A stretch of DNA of 5,383 nt from Chloroflexota bacterium (lineage in GTDB: Bacteria; Chloroflexota; Dormibacteria; Aeolococcales; Aeolococcaceae): assembly GCA_028287605.1 (NCBI GenBank), contig JAQBPI010000045.1, positions 1 to 5,383 on the forward strand, in the 5' to 3' direction. The position numbers and the translations under genes were made by a program. Below the pieces are notes generated by a model. That model saw only the letters and a list, made by a program, of their open reading frames with translations, was not told the DNA's origin and searched no databases. Positions 4,562-5,383 of the stretch are shown one piece after another (the first letter of the stretch is position 1; each line of letters begins with the position of its first letter).

Positions 4562-5383
4562 CGGACCGCCCCGCCCGCGGCGGCCCGGCCGGCCAGCCAT
4601 GTCGAGCGGACCTCCCGGGCGGCGGCGAACCACTCCCGCCCGCCCTCGCCGCCCTCGAGCAGCCCGCGGAGCGTGCCCAGCTCGGCCTCGAGAAGGTCCA
4701 GGACGCCGAGCATCGCCGCCGGGTTGGTGCGGGCGATCGCGGCGTACATCGCCGGGTCACCGCCCGCCAGCCTGGCCATGTCGCGGAAGCCGCTGGTCGC
4801 CAGCCGCTGCGCCGCGGGCCACGCCGGGCCGGCCGCCACGGCGCGGACCAGGGCGGCGCTGAGCGCGAAGGGCAGGTGGGAGACGGCGGCGACGGCGGCG
4901 TCGTGGGTGGCGGGGTCCAGCACCTCGAGGTGGGCTCCGAGCGCCTCGACCACCGCCAGCCAGGGGGCGAACCCGGCCAGGTCGGCCTCGCGGCGGGGGG
5001 TCACCACCCAGGTGCAGCCGGCGAAGAGCCCGGCATCGGCGGCCTCGTAGCCGCTGCGCTCGCGCCCCGCCATGGGGTGGCCGCCGAGGAACCGGCCCTC
5101 GCCGAGCAGCGCGGCGCCCCGCTCGCACACCCACGCCTTGGTGCTGCCGCAGTCGGTGACCCGGGACTCCGGCGCGGTCTCGGCGCACCGCCGCAGCCAG
5201 CCCTCCATGGCGTCGACGGGGGTGCAGAGCACCACCACCCCGGCACCGGCGAGCAGCTCGGGCCCGGTGCCCGCGGCGTCGCAGAGGCCGTCCTCCAGGG
5301 CGCGCCGGGCGATCTCGGCGCGCCGGGCCACGCCGATGCGGCGCACCCCCGGCAGCCGCTCGCGGAGCGCGGCGAGCAGCGAG
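4558..5383 (-). CDS. tyrA: prephenate/arogenate dehydrogenase (start cut off by window edge)
   Basis: TyrA oxidatively decarboxylates prephenate to 4-hydroxyphenylpyruvate, or arogenate to tyrosine, in the cytosol. The 274 visible residues begin just after the expected dinucleotide-binding GxGxxG, whose following SLLAALRERLPG is still present, so the reading frame runs off the right edge and the GTG at 5346 is internal. Motifs in visible numbering: VVVLCTPVDA at 49-58, TDCGSTKAWV with Ser80, GGHPMAGRERSG with His102, LFAGCTWVVTP at 119-129, AAVSHLPFALSAAL with His169, and SGFRDMARLAGGDP with Arg200. These correspond to the active-site Ser, both His and the Arg known in the family. Where NAD enzymes usually have Asp after the second strand, this one reads GVARRAE, suggesting NADP. 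The protein ends without an ACT domain. Its stop overlaps the aroA start by four bases, forming a coupled aromatic-synthesis operon. Confidence 0.94.
   Translation of the reverse strand, partial: SLLAALRERLPGVRRIGVARRAEIARRALEDGLCDAAGTGPELLAGAGVVVLCTPVDAMEGWLRRCAETAPESRVTDCGSTKAWVCERGAALLGEGRFLGGHPMAGRERSGYEAADAGLFAGCTWVVTPRREADLAGFAPWLAVVEALGAHLEVLDPATHDAAVAAVSHLPFALSAALVRAVAAGPAWPAAQRLATSGFRDMARLAGGDPAMYAAIARTNPAAMLGVLDLLEAELGTLRGLLEGGEGGREWFAAAREVRSTWLAGRAAAGGAVR

Noticed and set aside
4562..4633. An upstream extension of aroA to the GTG at 4633 or the ATG at 4600
   Set aside because: The extra residues are Arg/Gly/Pro-rich, lie wholly inside the tyrA coding sequence and are not part of the family. 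The GTGA overlap at 4558-4561 explains the start better.
2799..4760. A 653-codon minus-strand open frame spanning the PNPOx-like gene, aroA and part of tyrA
   Set aside because: It is out of frame with aroA and tyrA and antisense to the PNPOx-like gene. The product is extremely Arg/Ala-rich, so it is a shadow frame.
5344..5346. The GTG at 5346 as the true start of tyrA
   Set aside because: The frame stays open to the window edge, and the upstream residues SLLAALRERLPG match the helix that follows the GxGxxG loop, so the gene begins beyond the window.

Overview
The window is very GC-rich bacterial chromosome, with G or C at most third codon positions. It is densely packed with ordinary-looking genes and shows no sign of phage, transposon, CRISPR or RNA genes. 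The gene content suggests a free-living, high-GC bacterium that makes its own amino acids, for example an actinobacterium or a Chloroflexota/Dormibacterota-type lineage. The lineage cannot be fixed from the sequence alone.

Left block, all on the minus strand (read right to left): a soluble GAF-domain sensor histidine kinase (1258-2595), then after 55 bases a long coiled-coil protein of unknown function (393-1202), then after only 9 bases the N-terminal third of leuC, the large subunit of 3-isopropylmalate dehydratase (1-383, running off the left edge). The kinase has no response regulator beside it in the window. The coiled-coil gene and leuC look co-transcribed.

Centre: a small split-barrel flavin/F420-type (PNPOx-like) protein (2707-3165) is the only plus-strand gene. 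It diverges from the kinase across a short region (2596-2706). That region holds three copies of an AGGCTGT element (one inverted, two direct at a 20-base period) and a good TATAGT -10 box placed so close to the ATG that the mRNA would be almost leaderless. TANNNT boxes at similar distances precede the kinase and the coiled-coil gene.

Right block, minus strand: tyrA (4558-5383, 5' end beyond the right edge) overlaps aroA (3260-4561) by a GTGA junction. This is a translationally coupled pair for aromatic amino acid synthesis: AroA makes EPSP on the shikimate/chorismate route, and TyrA commits prephenate (or arogenate) to tyrosine. The TyrA nucleotide-binding region lacks the usual acidic residue, which suggests NADP use. 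AroA meets the PNPOx-like gene tail to tail across a 94-base spacer containing a 10-bp perfect hairpin, probably a shared terminator, and an 11-bp direct repeat.

I did not find a clearly new biological system. The parts most worth a second look are the unrecognised coiled-coil protein between the kinase and leuC, the repeated element in the divergent promoter region, the apparent leaderless starts, and the cofactor signature of TyrA.
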